Origin: DYEP01 sp040755615
Lineage (GTDB): Bacteria; Bacillota; Sulfobacillia; DUSP01; DYEP01
Assembly (NCBI GenBank): GCA_040755615.1
Contig: JBFMAL010000004.1
Coordinates: 1-64,000 of the forward strand
Length of the DNA stretch: 64,000 nucleotides
Direction of reading: 5' to 3'
Shown here: positions 51,569 to 59,409 of the stretch, in pieces
Layout of the letters: each line of letters opens with the position of its first letter
Position numbering within the stretch: the first letter of the stretch is position 1
Notes under the pieces: model-generated
Told to the model about the DNA's origin: nothing
Databases searched by the model: none
Seen by the model: the letters and a program-made list of their open reading frames with translations, nothing else
Made by a program: the position numbers and the translations under genes

Positions 51569-53167
51569 CTACTCTGTCCTGTACCCTGCGTCGCGGAGCA
51601 GCTGGCGCGCGCGGTCAGGGTCAAACGGGTAAGGCGAAAGCCCCGTGTGCCTCGCAAACCCGTGAGGAAGCAGCGGTCCGTTCAACCTTGTGGCGTATCC
51701 TCCGAGGACCTTTTCGATGATCAGGTCCCAGTCGATGGCGTAGTTCATGGCCTGTCGTACCCTGACATCGTCAAAAGGAGGACGCGTCACGTTCATCTCG
51801 AGAAAGTATACACGTGTACCTTCCACGGTTTTCACTTCACAATTGGGATCTTTGTCAAGCTCTGGCACCAGCTCCGGCGGTACCGATTGGATGATATGCG
51901 CTTGACCAGACTGAAGCGCAGCCACGCGCGTTGACGTCTCTGGTATCACCTCAAAGATGGCCCTCTTGATCTTGGCAGGTCCGGCAACAGGAATGTCCGG
52001 CGAACCCCCGTAGTAGCCGTCGTAGCGTTCCATCACCACGCGCTCATCCAGCTTGCCTTCGACAAACTTGAATGGCCCTGCGCCGATAGGCTTCCTGGCA
52101 AACTCTTCAGAACCAACCCTTTCCACGTAATCCTTCGGCACGATCTGCTGGTGAACCAGCATCTGCAAGATGATTGGCCAAGGGGCGGACAGATGGAATC
52201 TGACCGTATAGTCATCCACCTTCTCCACCTTGGTCACCGGGTCAAGTAATCCAGCCTTTCTGGGCGAGCTCTTCCCGTTGCCGAGTCCGCCTTCAGTGAT
52301 GATGCGGTCGAAAGTGAACTTCACGTCATCCGCGGTGAGCGGCTCTCCGTTATGGAACGTGATGCCTTTTCTGATTTTAAACTCCCACAGCGTCGGGCTT
52401 ATCGCTTCCCAGGACTCGGCGATCTCGGGCACCACCCTGCCGTCTGGGGTCCTCGTAACCAGTCCGTCAAACATGTTACGGATGACCGTTTCAGCTATGC
52501 GGTTCCTGTGGTTGGCAGGGTCAAGGCTTTCGATAGTCGCCCTGATGCCTACCACGAGCGTATCCCCTTCCGTGAGGCTTACCCTATGAAGGTTGATCCT
52601 GGAGTCCGTCGCAGGTACCCAGTTCTGCACGGTCTTTCGGGAGGCTTCGATCTCCTGCATCGCGTAACCGAATACCCACGGAGCATCGTCATACAGGATT
52701 TCCTGTACCTCTCTGTAAATCTTCTCCCGCTCGGCTGCGTCGGTGCCTGTCGCGCCTTTCTTCAGGAGGTCGTCTACCCTGGGATTGCTGTAGTGGGCGT
52801 AGTTTCCGCGTCCTCCCGTCTCGAACTTGGGGTTCAAAAGGTCGTAAGGGTCGAGAGTGGAATTCCCCCAGTCATTCATCAGCATCTCCCTTTCCTTGTT
52901 AAGCAGGGCCTCCTTGAGAACGGCCCAGTCACCCCACACCCTCACCTGCACATCTACACCCAGTTCCCTGAGTTGCTGAGCCACGGCTTCGGCCACGGCC
53001 TTGTTATAGTTCTCGCAGTCGATAGTGAACGAGAGAGTGCGAAGCTCAAGGACAGGTTCTTGCTGCTCACTGGGCGATGGCTCTGCCTTCGTAGCACAAC
53101 CCGACAACGACCCAGCAAACATGGCCAGCAGGACAACAAACCACACGAACACGTATCTCATCCGCAA
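51569..53167 (-). CDS. Circularly permuted peptide-binding lipoprotein (SBP family 5)
   Basis: 532-aa extracytoplasmic solute-binding protein. TTG 53167 (GGAGGG 7 nt upstream) gives a signal peptide with lipobox LSGC, C24 lipidated. Family 5 proteins normally open with GDTLVVGI..SLDPA and end with NYNKAVAEA...YREVQEIL..DAPW. Here the order is reversed: residues 43-198 are the usual C-terminal part (NYNKAVAEAVAQQLRELGV, NYAHYSNPRVDDLL, IYREVQEILYDDAPW). Residues 201-532 are the usual N-terminal and middle part, ending at YPFDPDRARQLLRDAGY, which normally leads into the first piece. So the whole fold is present but permuted. It belongs to the adjacent permease/ATPase genes and would deliver peptides or a related ligand. 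Confidence 0.85.
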   Translation of the reverse strand: MRMRYVFVWFVVLLAMFAGSLSGCATKAEPSPSEQQEPVLELRTLSFTIDCENYNKAVAEAVAQQLRELGVDVQVRVWGDWAVLKEALLNKEREMLMNDWGNSTLDPYDLLNPKFETGGRGNYAHYSNPRVDDLLKKGATGTDAAEREKIYREVQEILYDDAPWVFGYAMQEIEASRKTVQNWVPATDSRINLHRVSLTEGDTLVVGIRATIESLDPANHRNRIAETVIRNMFDGLVTRTPDGRVVPEIAESWEAISPTLWEFKIRKGITFHNGEPLTADDVKFTFDRIITEGGLGNGKSSPRKAGLLDPVTKVEKVDDYTVRFHLSAPWPIILQMLVHQQIVPKDYVERVGSEEFARKPIGAGPFKFVEGKLDERVVMERYDGYYGGSPDIPVAGPAKIKRAIFEVIPETSTRVAALQSGQAHIIQSVPPELVPELDKDPNCEVKTVEGTRVYFLEMNVTRPPFDDVRVRQAMNYAIDWDLIIEKVLGGYATRLNGPLLPHGFARHTGLSPYPFDPDRARQLLRDAGYRTE

Positions 53168-53340
53168 AGCTAGTCCCTCCTTCAATACTCTTGTTGTTGC
53201 CAATTGGGCGTGCCTTTTTGGAGGATCATATAGACCAGTCAGGGTTCCTTCACCTCGGGCCACTGGGCCGACAGCTTCAGCAGGCCTTGGACGTCCTCGC
53301 AATGACTTCGTGTGAAAACATTACAGCCCTTGAGAGATTT

Positions 53341-53373
53341 AAGAAAACACAAAGCCCAAGGAGATCCTTGGGC
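53341..53373 (-). terminator. Riboswitch-controlled terminator upstream of the peptide transporter
   Basis: GCCCAAGG and CCTTGGGC (minus strand 53373-53354) form a near-perfect hairpin with a 4-nt loop, followed by TTTGTGTTTTCTT. It lies 32 nt after the c-di-AMP aptamer and 174 nt before the binding-protein start. Confidence 0.85.
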
Positions 53374-53404
53374 AGCCAGTGGTAAGCCTTGACCTCCCCT
53401 TTTT

Positions 53405-53519
53405 CCGCTTACGAGGTTAGCTGGCGGGCTCGGACTGGGGTGCCCTACCGTGCGATGCACGGATTCGCCCCTATATGTTGGGTTCCCCGTTTCCCCGGAC
53501 AACCAGGGAATTCAGCATT
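53405..53519 (-). ncRNA. Cyclic-di-AMP riboswitch (ydaO-yuaA type)
   Basis: The minus strand carries the class landmarks in order: GGGGAAACGGGGAACCCA, GGGGCGAATCCG, a variable hairpin with GTAGGGC, CCGAGCCCGCCAGCTAACCTCGTAAGCG in pieces, then AAAAAGGGGAGG. CAGCTAACCTCGTAAGCG is the signature 3' block of this aptamer. A terminator follows, so c-di-AMP binding should switch the transporter operon off. In other Bacillota this class controls potassium, osmolyte and cell-wall genes. Confidence 0.9.
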
Positions 53520-53551
53520 CAGCCAGGTACATTGTTCGGTTGTGTGCCTAC

Positions 53552-53581
53552 ATTATACCATATGTGGTACTACCCTGGTAA
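53552..53581 (-). promoter_or_regulatory. Promoter of the riboswitch-peptide transporter operon
   Basis: On the minus strand TTACCA (53581-53576), 18 nt, perfect TATAAT (53557-53552) with TGG upstream (extended -10). A palindrome-like ACCACATATGGT sits in the spacer. Start near 53545, giving a leader of about 380 nt. Confidence 0.65.
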
Positions 53582-53682
53582 GTAGTGTCCGTAGAACGAT
53601 AGGCATCCACCAGTCTTTTTCCTGTAAAGTCGCTCCTTCTGCACTGAAGCACAAAGCAGGATACTGGGTGTACAAAGTAAAA

Positions 53683-53711
53683 TTGATTCTCGTACGCGCC
53701 GGTGATATACT
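53683..53711 (+). promoter_or_regulatory. Promoter of rqcH
   Basis: TTGATT (53683-53688), 17 nt, TATACT (53706-53711), preceded by TGA (extended -10). Start near 53718, giving a leader of about 13 nt before the ATG at 53731. Confidence 0.65.
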
Positions 53712-53730
53712 CTGGCAAGGGGGGAAAAGC

Positions 53731-55434
53731 ATGCCTCTTGATGGTTTGCACATCGCTGCGCTGGTCGACTCGCTTACCGCCCGGGTTGAAGGATCTTTAA
53801 TACAGCGCATTCAGCAACCCGACCATTCCACAGTACTGCTCACCCTGCACAGGCACGGCGTGACTACAAGGCTGATCGCGTCATGCGATCCGCAGTTCCC
53901 AAGGATCCACACCACCGCTGCATCGCACGATATGCCGGTCGAGCCGCCCCAGTTTTGCTTGGTGCTACGGAAACACCTGCTCGGCGGCCGCATTGTCTCC
54001 GTCTCGCAGGCAGACGATTTTGAAAGGGTCGTGTGGATCACTGTCGAGAGAGGTGGAGACCTCCAGCAAGGGATAAAGAGGCTGGTGTGTGAGATTATGG
54101 GGAGACACAGCAACATTGTGCTGCTTGACGAGCAGGGCATGGTACTTGACGCCGCCCGGCGCGTGACGCCCGAGATGAGCACATACAGGACGCTCGTGCC
54201 CGGTTGCCGATACGTACCGCCGCCGCCGCAGGAGAAGGTCAATCCGCTTCTCTGTGAGCCCAGGTCACTGCCCAGATCAGGTGCCTTGAAGGAAGTGCTC
54301 GTACGAAACTTCGCCGGCATCGGGCCGTCCACCGCCTCGATGCTCCTTAAGATGCTCAGCATCGATGAAAAGAGCGATTTGGCCCAAATGAGCCAGGAAG
54401 CTCGGGAGGACCTGTGCCACGCGCTGTCGCGGGCGTGCCGTACAGTAATCAGTGCCCATTCGCCCACCCTACTTAAGGATGCGGAGGGACGGCCCTCGGA
54501 GTTTTTCGCGGTCTCCGTTTTTCCGGGTCAGCTCTACCCCTCTATGGACGACCTGGTGGACGCCTTCTTTACCGAGCGCAGGCATTACCAGGTGACGGAG
54601 ACGCTGAGGGCTGCTTTGAAACGACTCGTGCACGAGGCCATGGAAAAGGCCTCACGCAGGCTGGTCGCTCAGCAGTCGGACCTCGCGCGCGCCAACGAGG
54701 CCCCGAGACTCAAGAGCTACGGCGACGCGATCCTGTCTTCAATGCACACCATTCAAAAGGGCCAGACGCGCCTGTACTGGAATGACTTCCAGACCGGAGA
54801 GACAATCGAAGTACCCCTTGACCCTGCGCTTGGTCCCACCGAAAACGCGCAGAGGTATTTCAAGAAATACAAGAAAGCCAGGGCAGCCAAAGACGAACTG
54901 GCGCGCCAGATAGAAAAGACACGGCTGGAACTGGCCTATCTGGAACAGGTAGACCTGTGCCTTGATGCGTCCGAGAATGAAGCAGAGCTCCTCGATATCG
55001 GACAGGAACTGGTCGAACAAGGCTACGCCAAACCTCCTCGCAAGGCGCGGAGGAGGAAGCAGATGGGCGCCCGCCCGGCCAGGTACCTTCGATTCACCTC
55101 TTCCGACGGCCTTCCTATCCTGGTGGGCCGCAGCAATTGGGAAAACGACATGTTGTTTAAGAAGGCCAGACCCGGCGAGATCTGGCTTCACGCGAAAGAT
55201 ATCCCCGGCGCCCACGTATACGTGAAGCATACCGGGGAAGTTCCCGATCGCACCCTGGAGGAGGCGGCCTCCCTCGCCGCATATTTCTCTCGCGCCCGTA
55301 ACTCCTCAAAGGTCGCCGTGGATTACACCAGGACGCAGCATCTGTCCAAACCTCCCGGCTCAAGGCCAGGCATGCTCGTATACAGGCAGCAGCGTACAAT
55401 CATGGTATCGCCTGCGCTACTTCCGCAGTCATGA
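53731..55434 (+). CDS. rqcH: Rqc2 homologue RqcH (NFACT family)
   Basis: 567-aa NFACT protein that binds stalled 50S-peptidyl-tRNA complexes and directs alanine tailing in bacterial ribosome quality control; older annotations call it fibronectin-binding protein. NFACT-N begins MPLDGLHIAALVDSL and has CEIMGRHSNIVL; a helical coiled-coil segment lies at about 370-455; NFACT-R has FTSSDGLPILVGRSNWEND, IWLHAKDIPGAHVYV and SSKVAVDYTRTQHLSKP. ATG 53731 follows AAGGGGGG; the frame upstream to 53389 runs through the riboswitch region and is rejected. Its last six bases overlap the pyrE end on the other strand. Confidence 0.95.
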   Translation: MPLDGLHIAALVDSLTARVEGSLIQRIQQPDHSTVLLTLHRHGVTTRLIASCDPQFPRIHTTAASHDMPVEPPQFCLVLRKHLLGGRIVSVSQADDFERVVWITVERGGDLQQGIKRLVCEIMGRHSNIVLLDEQGMVLDAARRVTPEMSTYRTLVPGCRYVPPPPQEKVNPLLCEPRSLPRSGALKEVLVRNFAGIGPSTASMLLKMLSIDEKSDLAQMSQEAREDLCHALSRACRTVISAHSPTLLKDAEGRPSEFFAVSVFPGQLYPSMDDLVDAFFTERRHYQVTETLRAALKRLVHEAMEKASRRLVAQQSDLARANEAPRLKSYGDAILSSMHTIQKGQTRLYWNDFQTGETIEVPLDPALGPTENAQRYFKKYKKARAAKDELARQIEKTRLELAYLEQVDLCLDASENEAELLDIGQELVEQGYAKPPRKARRRKQMGARPARYLRFTSSDGLPILVGRSNWENDMLFKKARPGEIWLHAKDIPGAHVYVKHTGEVPDRTLEEAASLAAYFSRARNSSKVAVDYTRTQHLSKPPGSRPGMLVYRQQRTIMVSPALLPQS

Positions 55435-56001
55435 CCTGCTGCCGGGTTTTTCAATGGCGACGCCCTGGCGGCATAGCGGGCACTCCGCGGGCGAGAATGT
55501 TTCAATGTCAAGTGTAATGAGCGCCCGGTATCTGACGCCGAACTCCGCACGTCCGTTGCTGCGGTCCGCGATGGCCCCGACACCGACGATGGTGCCGCCC
55601 GCCTGGGCCACGATCTCTGCCACCTCGTTCACCGAACCGCCCGTAGTAATGACGTCTTCCACCAGGAGTACGCTCTCTCCGGGTGTGATGAAAAAACCCC
55701 GCCTCAGCTTCATTTTTCCGTCTTCTCGCTCGGCGAACACCGCCCGGCACCCCAGGTGCCTGGCGACCTCGTAAGCCACGAGGATCCCGCCAAGTGCAGG
55801 TCCGACCACGGTTTGGACCCCGAGGTCCCGGAACATGTCAGCCAACGCACGGCCGACCTCTTCTGAAGCATCCGGGTACTGCAGCAGCTGGGCCATTTGT
55901 AGATAGCCGTTGCTGTGCCTTCCTGAAGTAAGCCTGAAATGTCCCTGATAAAACACATTTTTCTCTCGCAGGAGCTCCATTACCCTCTGTTCAGTAATCA
56001 T
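55429..56001 (-). CDS. pyrE: Orotate phosphoribosyltransferase
   Basis: 190-aa type I phosphoribosyltransferase, makes OMP from orotate and PRPP. PRPP motif LLVEDVITTGGSV; FRLTSGRHSNGYLQMAQL is the family start. A C-terminal CPLCRQG tail is present. ATG 56001 overlaps the pyrF stop (ATGA). Confidence 0.95.
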   Translation of the reverse strand: MITEQRVMELLREKNVFYQGHFRLTSGRHSNGYLQMAQLLQYPDASEEVGRALADMFRDLGVQTVVGPALGGILVAYEVARHLGCRAVFAEREDGKMKLRRGFFITPGESVLLVEDVITTGGSVNEVAEIVAQAGGTIVGVGAIADRSNGRAEFGVRYRALITLDIETFSPAECPLCRQGVAIEKPGSRS

Positions 56002-56759
56002 TCGATCCTGTCCCCTCCCGTCTGAGCTGCGATCTCAGCAAGTACCCTTTCCAGCGCGCCGGCGGGGTCCGGAGCCTGCGTCACAGGCCGCCCCACCACT
56101 ATGTAGTCCGCTCCTTCTGCTATTGCCTCACCCGGTCCCATAACGCGCCGCTGGTCCTGCAGACCGTACCACGCGGGCCTGACCCCGGGCGTCACGATCA
56201 ACTTGTGCTTCCCCACCACCTGCCTGACAGTCGGGATCTCTTTCGGAGAAGCCACGATACCGTCCATGCCTGCCCGTACTGCCAGCTCAGAGAGCCTCTT
56301 CACCAAGCTTTCTGGCTCGCTCCACTCCAGTTCTTCCGTGAGCGCCTGCCTGTCAAGGCTGGTCAGCGCAGTCACCGCCAAGAGGGCGGGCCTCGGTATA
56401 CCTGTCTTTTCGCTTTCCTCGCACGCAGCATCCATCGCCTCGCGCATCATGGTGACGCCCCCGGAAGCATGCAGGGTGATAAAACCCAATCCCATGCGTA
56501 CCGCGCTACGCGCAGCGCCTGCCGCCGTGTTCGGGATATCGTGGATCTTAACGTCGAGGAATACGCTGAGCCCCTGTCCGGTCAGAGCGTTCACTGCCCG
56601 AGGACCTTCTGCCAGGAAGAGCTCAAGCCCTACTTTGAAAAAGCGCGTCAGCGCTTTCGTTTTCTGGACAATGGCCAGTCCTTCTTCGAGATTCGGCTTG
56701 TCCAGCGCCACGATTACTCGGTCCCTCCGGTCTTGCTGCTCCCACCAGTTCTGATACAT
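55998..56759 (-). CDS. pyrF: Orotidine 5'-phosphate decarboxylase
   Basis: 253-aa TIM barrel making UMP. Catalytic DVKIHDIPNT, N-terminal RVIVALDKPN, PGVRPAW and the phosphate-binding VVGRPVTQA near the end. ATG 56759 follows GGGAGG by 9 nt. The first 137 nt lie inside the 3' end of pyrD in another frame. Confidence 0.95.
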   Translation of the reverse strand: MYQNWWEQQDRRDRVIVALDKPNLEEGLAIVQKTKALTRFFKVGLELFLAEGPRAVNALTGQGLSVFLDVKIHDIPNTAAGAARSAVRMGLGFITLHASGGVTMMREAMDAACEESEKTGIPRPALLAVTALTSLDRQALTEELEWSEPESLVKRLSELAVRAGMDGIVASPKEIPTVRQVVGKHKLIVTPGVRPAWYGLQDQRRVMGPGEAIAEGADYIVVGRPVTQAPDPAGALERVLAEIAAQTGGDRIE

Positions 56760-57633
56760 GAGAGACTGCCTCCCTTTCCATAAACTCTTCTATGCCATTG
56801 ACGATGGCCGGGATCGCCGCAGGATCACGCAGGTTTGCGCTGCCCACAGCCACTGCGCTTGCGCCAGCCATGAGAAACTGCAGAGCGTCGCGGGCAGTGA
56901 GGATACCCCCCATACCGATGACAGGTACGCCCACCGCTCCCGCCACCTGCCATACCATCCTTAGTGCAATAGGCATGATGGCAGGACCTGAAAGCCCGGC
57001 AAACGTGTTTGAGAACACTGGCCGCCTCCGTTCCACGTCGATGGAGAGCGCAAGGAACGTGTTAACCAGAGAAATGATATCGGCGCCACCCTGTTCGGCT
57101 GCAAGCGCTACCTTCACCACGTCAGGCGCGTTGGGAGTAAGCTTTACGATCACAGGCAGGTGCGTTGAGGCCTTTACAGCGCGCGTCAGTTCAAAAGTCG
57201 CAGTGGGGTCAAGCCCCCAGGCCAGGCATTGGCTCTTCACGTTCGGACAGGATACGTTCACCTCGAGCGCGGACACCCGGGGTATGCTCGCTTTTGCTGC
57301 AAGCGTCACATAATCTTCAAGCGTGGCACCTGCGATGTTCACGATCACCTTGAGCGAGGGCGGGATCCTGGGCAGGACCTCTTCGATGAATCGGTCGATG
57401 CCGGGGTTTTCAAGACCAACGGAGTTCATGATGCCGCACGGAGTCTCAATGAGCCTGGGGGGAGGGTTTCCGTATCTCGGCAGCAGCGTGAGCCCTTTTA
57501 CGCATACAGCTCCGATTCTCCGAAGGTCCACCTCCGTACCGGTTTCGGTTCCGTAGCCAAATGTGCCCGATGCGGCGATTACGGGAGAGCAGAGCGTAAG
57601 GGGCCCCAAAGTTGTGGTGAGATCAATGCTCAA
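56623..57633 (-). CDS. pyrD: Dihydroorotate dehydrogenase B, catalytic subunit, with C-terminal extension
   Basis: 336-aa FMN TIM barrel. Class 1B features include the catalytic cysteine in NVSCPNVK and LPVIVKLTPNAPDVV. PyrD(B) proteins usually stop shortly after VSELVGAAR; here about 35 arginine/glutamine-rich residues follow, read from DNA that in another frame encodes the start of pyrF. The overlap is 137 nt. TTG 57633 follows GGAGGTGA and overlaps the pyrK stop. Works with PyrK, which passes electrons to NAD+. Confidence 0.93.
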   Translation of the reverse strand: MSIDLTTTLGPLTLCSPVIAASGTFGYGTETGTEVDLRRIGAVCVKGLTLLPRYGNPPPRLIETPCGIMNSVGLENPGIDRFIEEVLPRIPPSLKVIVNIAGATLEDYVTLAAKASIPRVSALEVNVSCPNVKSQCLAWGLDPTATFELTRAVKASTHLPVIVKLTPNAPDVVKVALAAEQGGADIISLVNTFLALSIDVERRRPVFSNTFAGLSGPAIMPIALRMVWQVAGAVGVPVIGMGGILTARDALQFLMAGASAVAVGSANLRDPAAIPAIVNGIEEFMEREAVSHVSELVGAARPEGPSNRGAGQAESRRRTGHCPENESADALFQSRA

Positions 57634-58402
57634 GCAAAATCACCTCCGACGCATGAAAAACGGGGCCGTCGGTGCACACCTTCCTGTACACGACCTGCCC
57701 GTCCTCGGTATATCCTGAGGGCTGTGCGCAACCCAGGCAAAGACCAGTCCCGCACCCGATACGCGTCTCAAGCGACAACCACAGCGGGGTGACGACACAC
57801 TGCTTCATCTCATACAACATGGGCAAAGGGCCGCAGGCATACGCAATATCCCCCTTGTCGGGCAGGCTCCGATACATGGAGGTCGCCGATCGCCGTGCCC
57901 CGGCAGAGCCGTCGTCTGTACAAACGAGCACCTCTGCTCCACATTGCGCGATGTGGTCTGCCTCAAAGACATACCGGGCGTTCCTCGCGCCAATGATGGC
58001 CGTCACCCTATTACCCCCTGCCAGAAGTCTGTGTGCGAGGGCGGGCATGGGTGCTACTCCCATACCGCCAGCCACAAGCACCACGTGGGCTCCAGATACG
58101 TTCACCGGAAATCCCCGTCCAGCCGGTCCAAGCAGGTTCAGGGTCTGGCCGGGCGTGACCCGTGAAAGAAGCCTTGTACCCTCTCCCACAACCTTGAACA
58201 ATACCGACAACTCATCTTCGTCCAGCCTGTTGATGCTGAACGGGCGCCTGAGGAACGGAGAGTGGTGATGGGAGCAGAGTACGTGCACAAACTGCCCGGG
58301 GGCTGCGTCTCGGGCGATCCTGTCCGCCCTGAACCTGATGCGGAAGACTTCGTCAAGGAGCCGTTCCACCTCCAGTACCTCGGCGTTCTCCTGTTTCCAC
58401 AA
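57623..58402 (-). CDS. pyrK: Dihydroorotate dehydrogenase electron-transfer subunit
   Basis: 259-aa iron-sulfur flavoprotein. FAD motif RRPFSI, GGMGVAPMPAL for the NAD site, and a C-terminal [2Fe-2S] cluster site CGTGLCLGC...C. TTG 58402 follows GGGAGGGAAGG. It is placed after a PyrR attenuator and before pyrD. Confidence 0.95.
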   Translation of the reverse strand: MWKQENAEVLEVERLLDEVFRIRFRADRIARDAAPGQFVHVLCSHHHSPFLRRPFSINRLDEDELSVLFKVVGEGTRLLSRVTPGQTLNLLGPAGRGFPVNVSGAHVVLVAGGMGVAPMPALAHRLLAGGNRVTAIIGARNARYVFEADHIAQCGAEVLVCTDDGSAGARRSATSMYRSLPDKGDIAYACGPLPMLYEMKQCVVTPLWLSLETRIGCGTGLCLGCAQPSGYTEDGQVVYRKVCTDGPVFHASEVILLEH

Positions 58403-58442
58403 AGCCGCCTTCCCTCCCTTACCATATCTTGCGCAGTGGCTG

Positions 58443-58483
58443 GATATAAAAATCCTCTCTCGCCCGTACCGGCAAGAGAGGAT
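58443..58483 (-). terminator. Attenuator terminator between pyrR and pyrK
   Basis: ATCCTCTCT and AGAGAGGAT (minus strand 58483-58475 and 58460-58452) form a 9-bp stem, followed by TTTTATATCC. The CTTGCCGG within it can pair instead with CCGGCAAG of the PyrR box region, giving an antiterminator. Confidence 0.8.
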
Positions 58484-58500
58484 ACCTCCTGGCTTTTCAT

Positions 58501-58523
58501 CCTTGCCGGCCTCTCAGGACCGG
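58501..58523 (-). promoter_or_regulatory. PyrR-binding anti-antiterminator, second copy
   Basis: The minus strand reads GGTCCTGAGAGGCCGGCAAGG, which matches the PyrR RNA consensus (UCCNGNGAGGYU). Binding of PyrR with UMP would favour the terminator at 58443-58483 and reduce pyrKDFE expression. Confidence 0.75.
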
Positions 58524-58557
58524 TTTAAAGGCCGCTTATTACATTGTATTACGGCAG

Positions 58558-59088
58558 TCAGTTCTCCAAAATGACCGCCTCGTCGACGCCGTCTGTCTCC
58601 GAAAGTCTCACGCACACCGTCTCGCTCCGCGACGTGGGAACGTTCTTCCCCACGTAGTCGGCGCGGATCGGCAGTTCCCTGTGGCCGCGGTCTACCAGCA
58701 CCGCCAGCTGAATCCGTTTCGCGCGTCCCATGTCCATCACCGCGTCCATAGCGGCCCGGGTCGTGCGACCCGTATACAGCACGTCATCCACGAGGATGAC
58801 CTTCTTCCCCTGAACTTCGGTGCCCCTTCCCACAGGTAGCCCGGTCCCACGGTCCGGTCTGTCATCCCGGTACGGTGTAATGTCCAGCTCCAGTACGGGC
58901 ACCGATACCCCCTCTATCGCCTGGATGTTCCGGGAAAGGCGCCTGGCCAATGGAATCCCGCGCGTCCTAATGCCCACAAGCACCAGGTCTCCCGTCCCCC
59001 GGTTCCGCTCTACTATCTCATATGCGATGCGTTTCAGGCTACGCGCGATGGCATCGCTATCCATGATGTGCGCCTTCACCCTGCACAT
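58558..59088 (-). CDS. pyrR: Pyrimidine operon attenuator PyrR
   Basis: 176-aa RNA-binding regulator with uracil phosphoribosyltransferase fold. PRPP motif ILVDDVLYTGRTTRAAMDA, LELDITPYRDD and a C-terminal TSRSETVCVRL. ATG 59088 with GGAGG 8 nt upstream is chosen; the longer frame to 59109 begins in the attenuator T-run. It regulates its own gene and pyrKDFE through the two attenuators. pyrB, pyrC, carA and carB, often in the same operon, are not in the window. Confidence 0.95.
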   Translation of the reverse strand: MCRVKAHIMDSDAIARSLKRIAYEIVERNRGTGDLVLVGIRTRGIPLARRLSRNIQAIEGVSVPVLELDITPYRDDRPDRGTGLPVGRGTEVQGKKVILVDDVLYTGRTTRAAMDAVMDMGRAKRIQLAVLVDRGHRELPIRADYVGKNVPTSRSETVCVRLSETDGVDEAVILEN

Positions 59089-59100
59089 TTCTCGCGCCTC

Positions 59101-59130
59101 CAAAAACAAAACCTCTTGCCGCCGGCAAGA
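59101..59130 (-). terminator. Attenuator terminator upstream of pyrR
   Basis: TCTTGCC and GGCAAGA (minus strand 59130-59124 and 59120-59114) form a 7-bp stem with a 3-nt loop, then GGTTTTGTTTTTG. CTTGCCGGC can instead pair with the GCTGGCAAG of the PyrR box region. Confidence 0.8.
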
Positions 59131-59151
59131 AGTGATCTTACTGTATCCTCT

Positions 59152-59175
59152 CCTTGCCAGCCTCGCAGGACCGGC
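59152..59175 (-). promoter_or_regulatory. PyrR-binding anti-antiterminator, first copy
   Basis: The minus strand reads GGTCCTGCGAGGCTGGCAAGG, the PyrR target consensus, between the promoter and the attenuator of pyrR. Confidence 0.75.
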
Positions 59176-59193
59176 TTAAAGGACCTTTTCTTG

Positions 59194-59222
59194 AGTCTAC
59201 CATGGGCAGGCGATGCTGTCAA
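59194..59222 (-). promoter_or_regulatory. Promoter of the pyr operon
   Basis: On the minus strand perfect TTGACA (59222-59217), 17 nt, TAGACT (59199-59194), preceded by TGG. The stretch 59223-59409 between it and rluD holds nothing I recognise. Confidence 0.75.
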
Positions 59223-59409
59223 TCACCACCTGCCCGCGTGTGATCGTGCTGGCCCCAGCCCTTGGCAGTCTCGGCGTAGCAAAACACTGTTAGGGCCTTT
59301 TGAAGACTGAATACGGCTACGCAAGGTAATTGTCTTCGCACTTCACCCGCCCCTTGGCCTGGCGGCTTTGGCATCTCCCGTGGGCGCGGCTTCAACCAGT
59401 CCCATACTA

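Noticed and set aside
53389..53730. 114-codon N-terminal extension of rqcH
   Set aside because: It would be translated from the antisense of the c-di-AMP riboswitch. The ATG at 53731 has a strong ribosome site, an adjacent promoter and gives the family's normal start.
59089..59109. Upstream TTG start for pyrR
   Set aside because: It lies in the T-run of the attenuator terminator; the ATG at 59088 has GGAGG 8 nt upstream.
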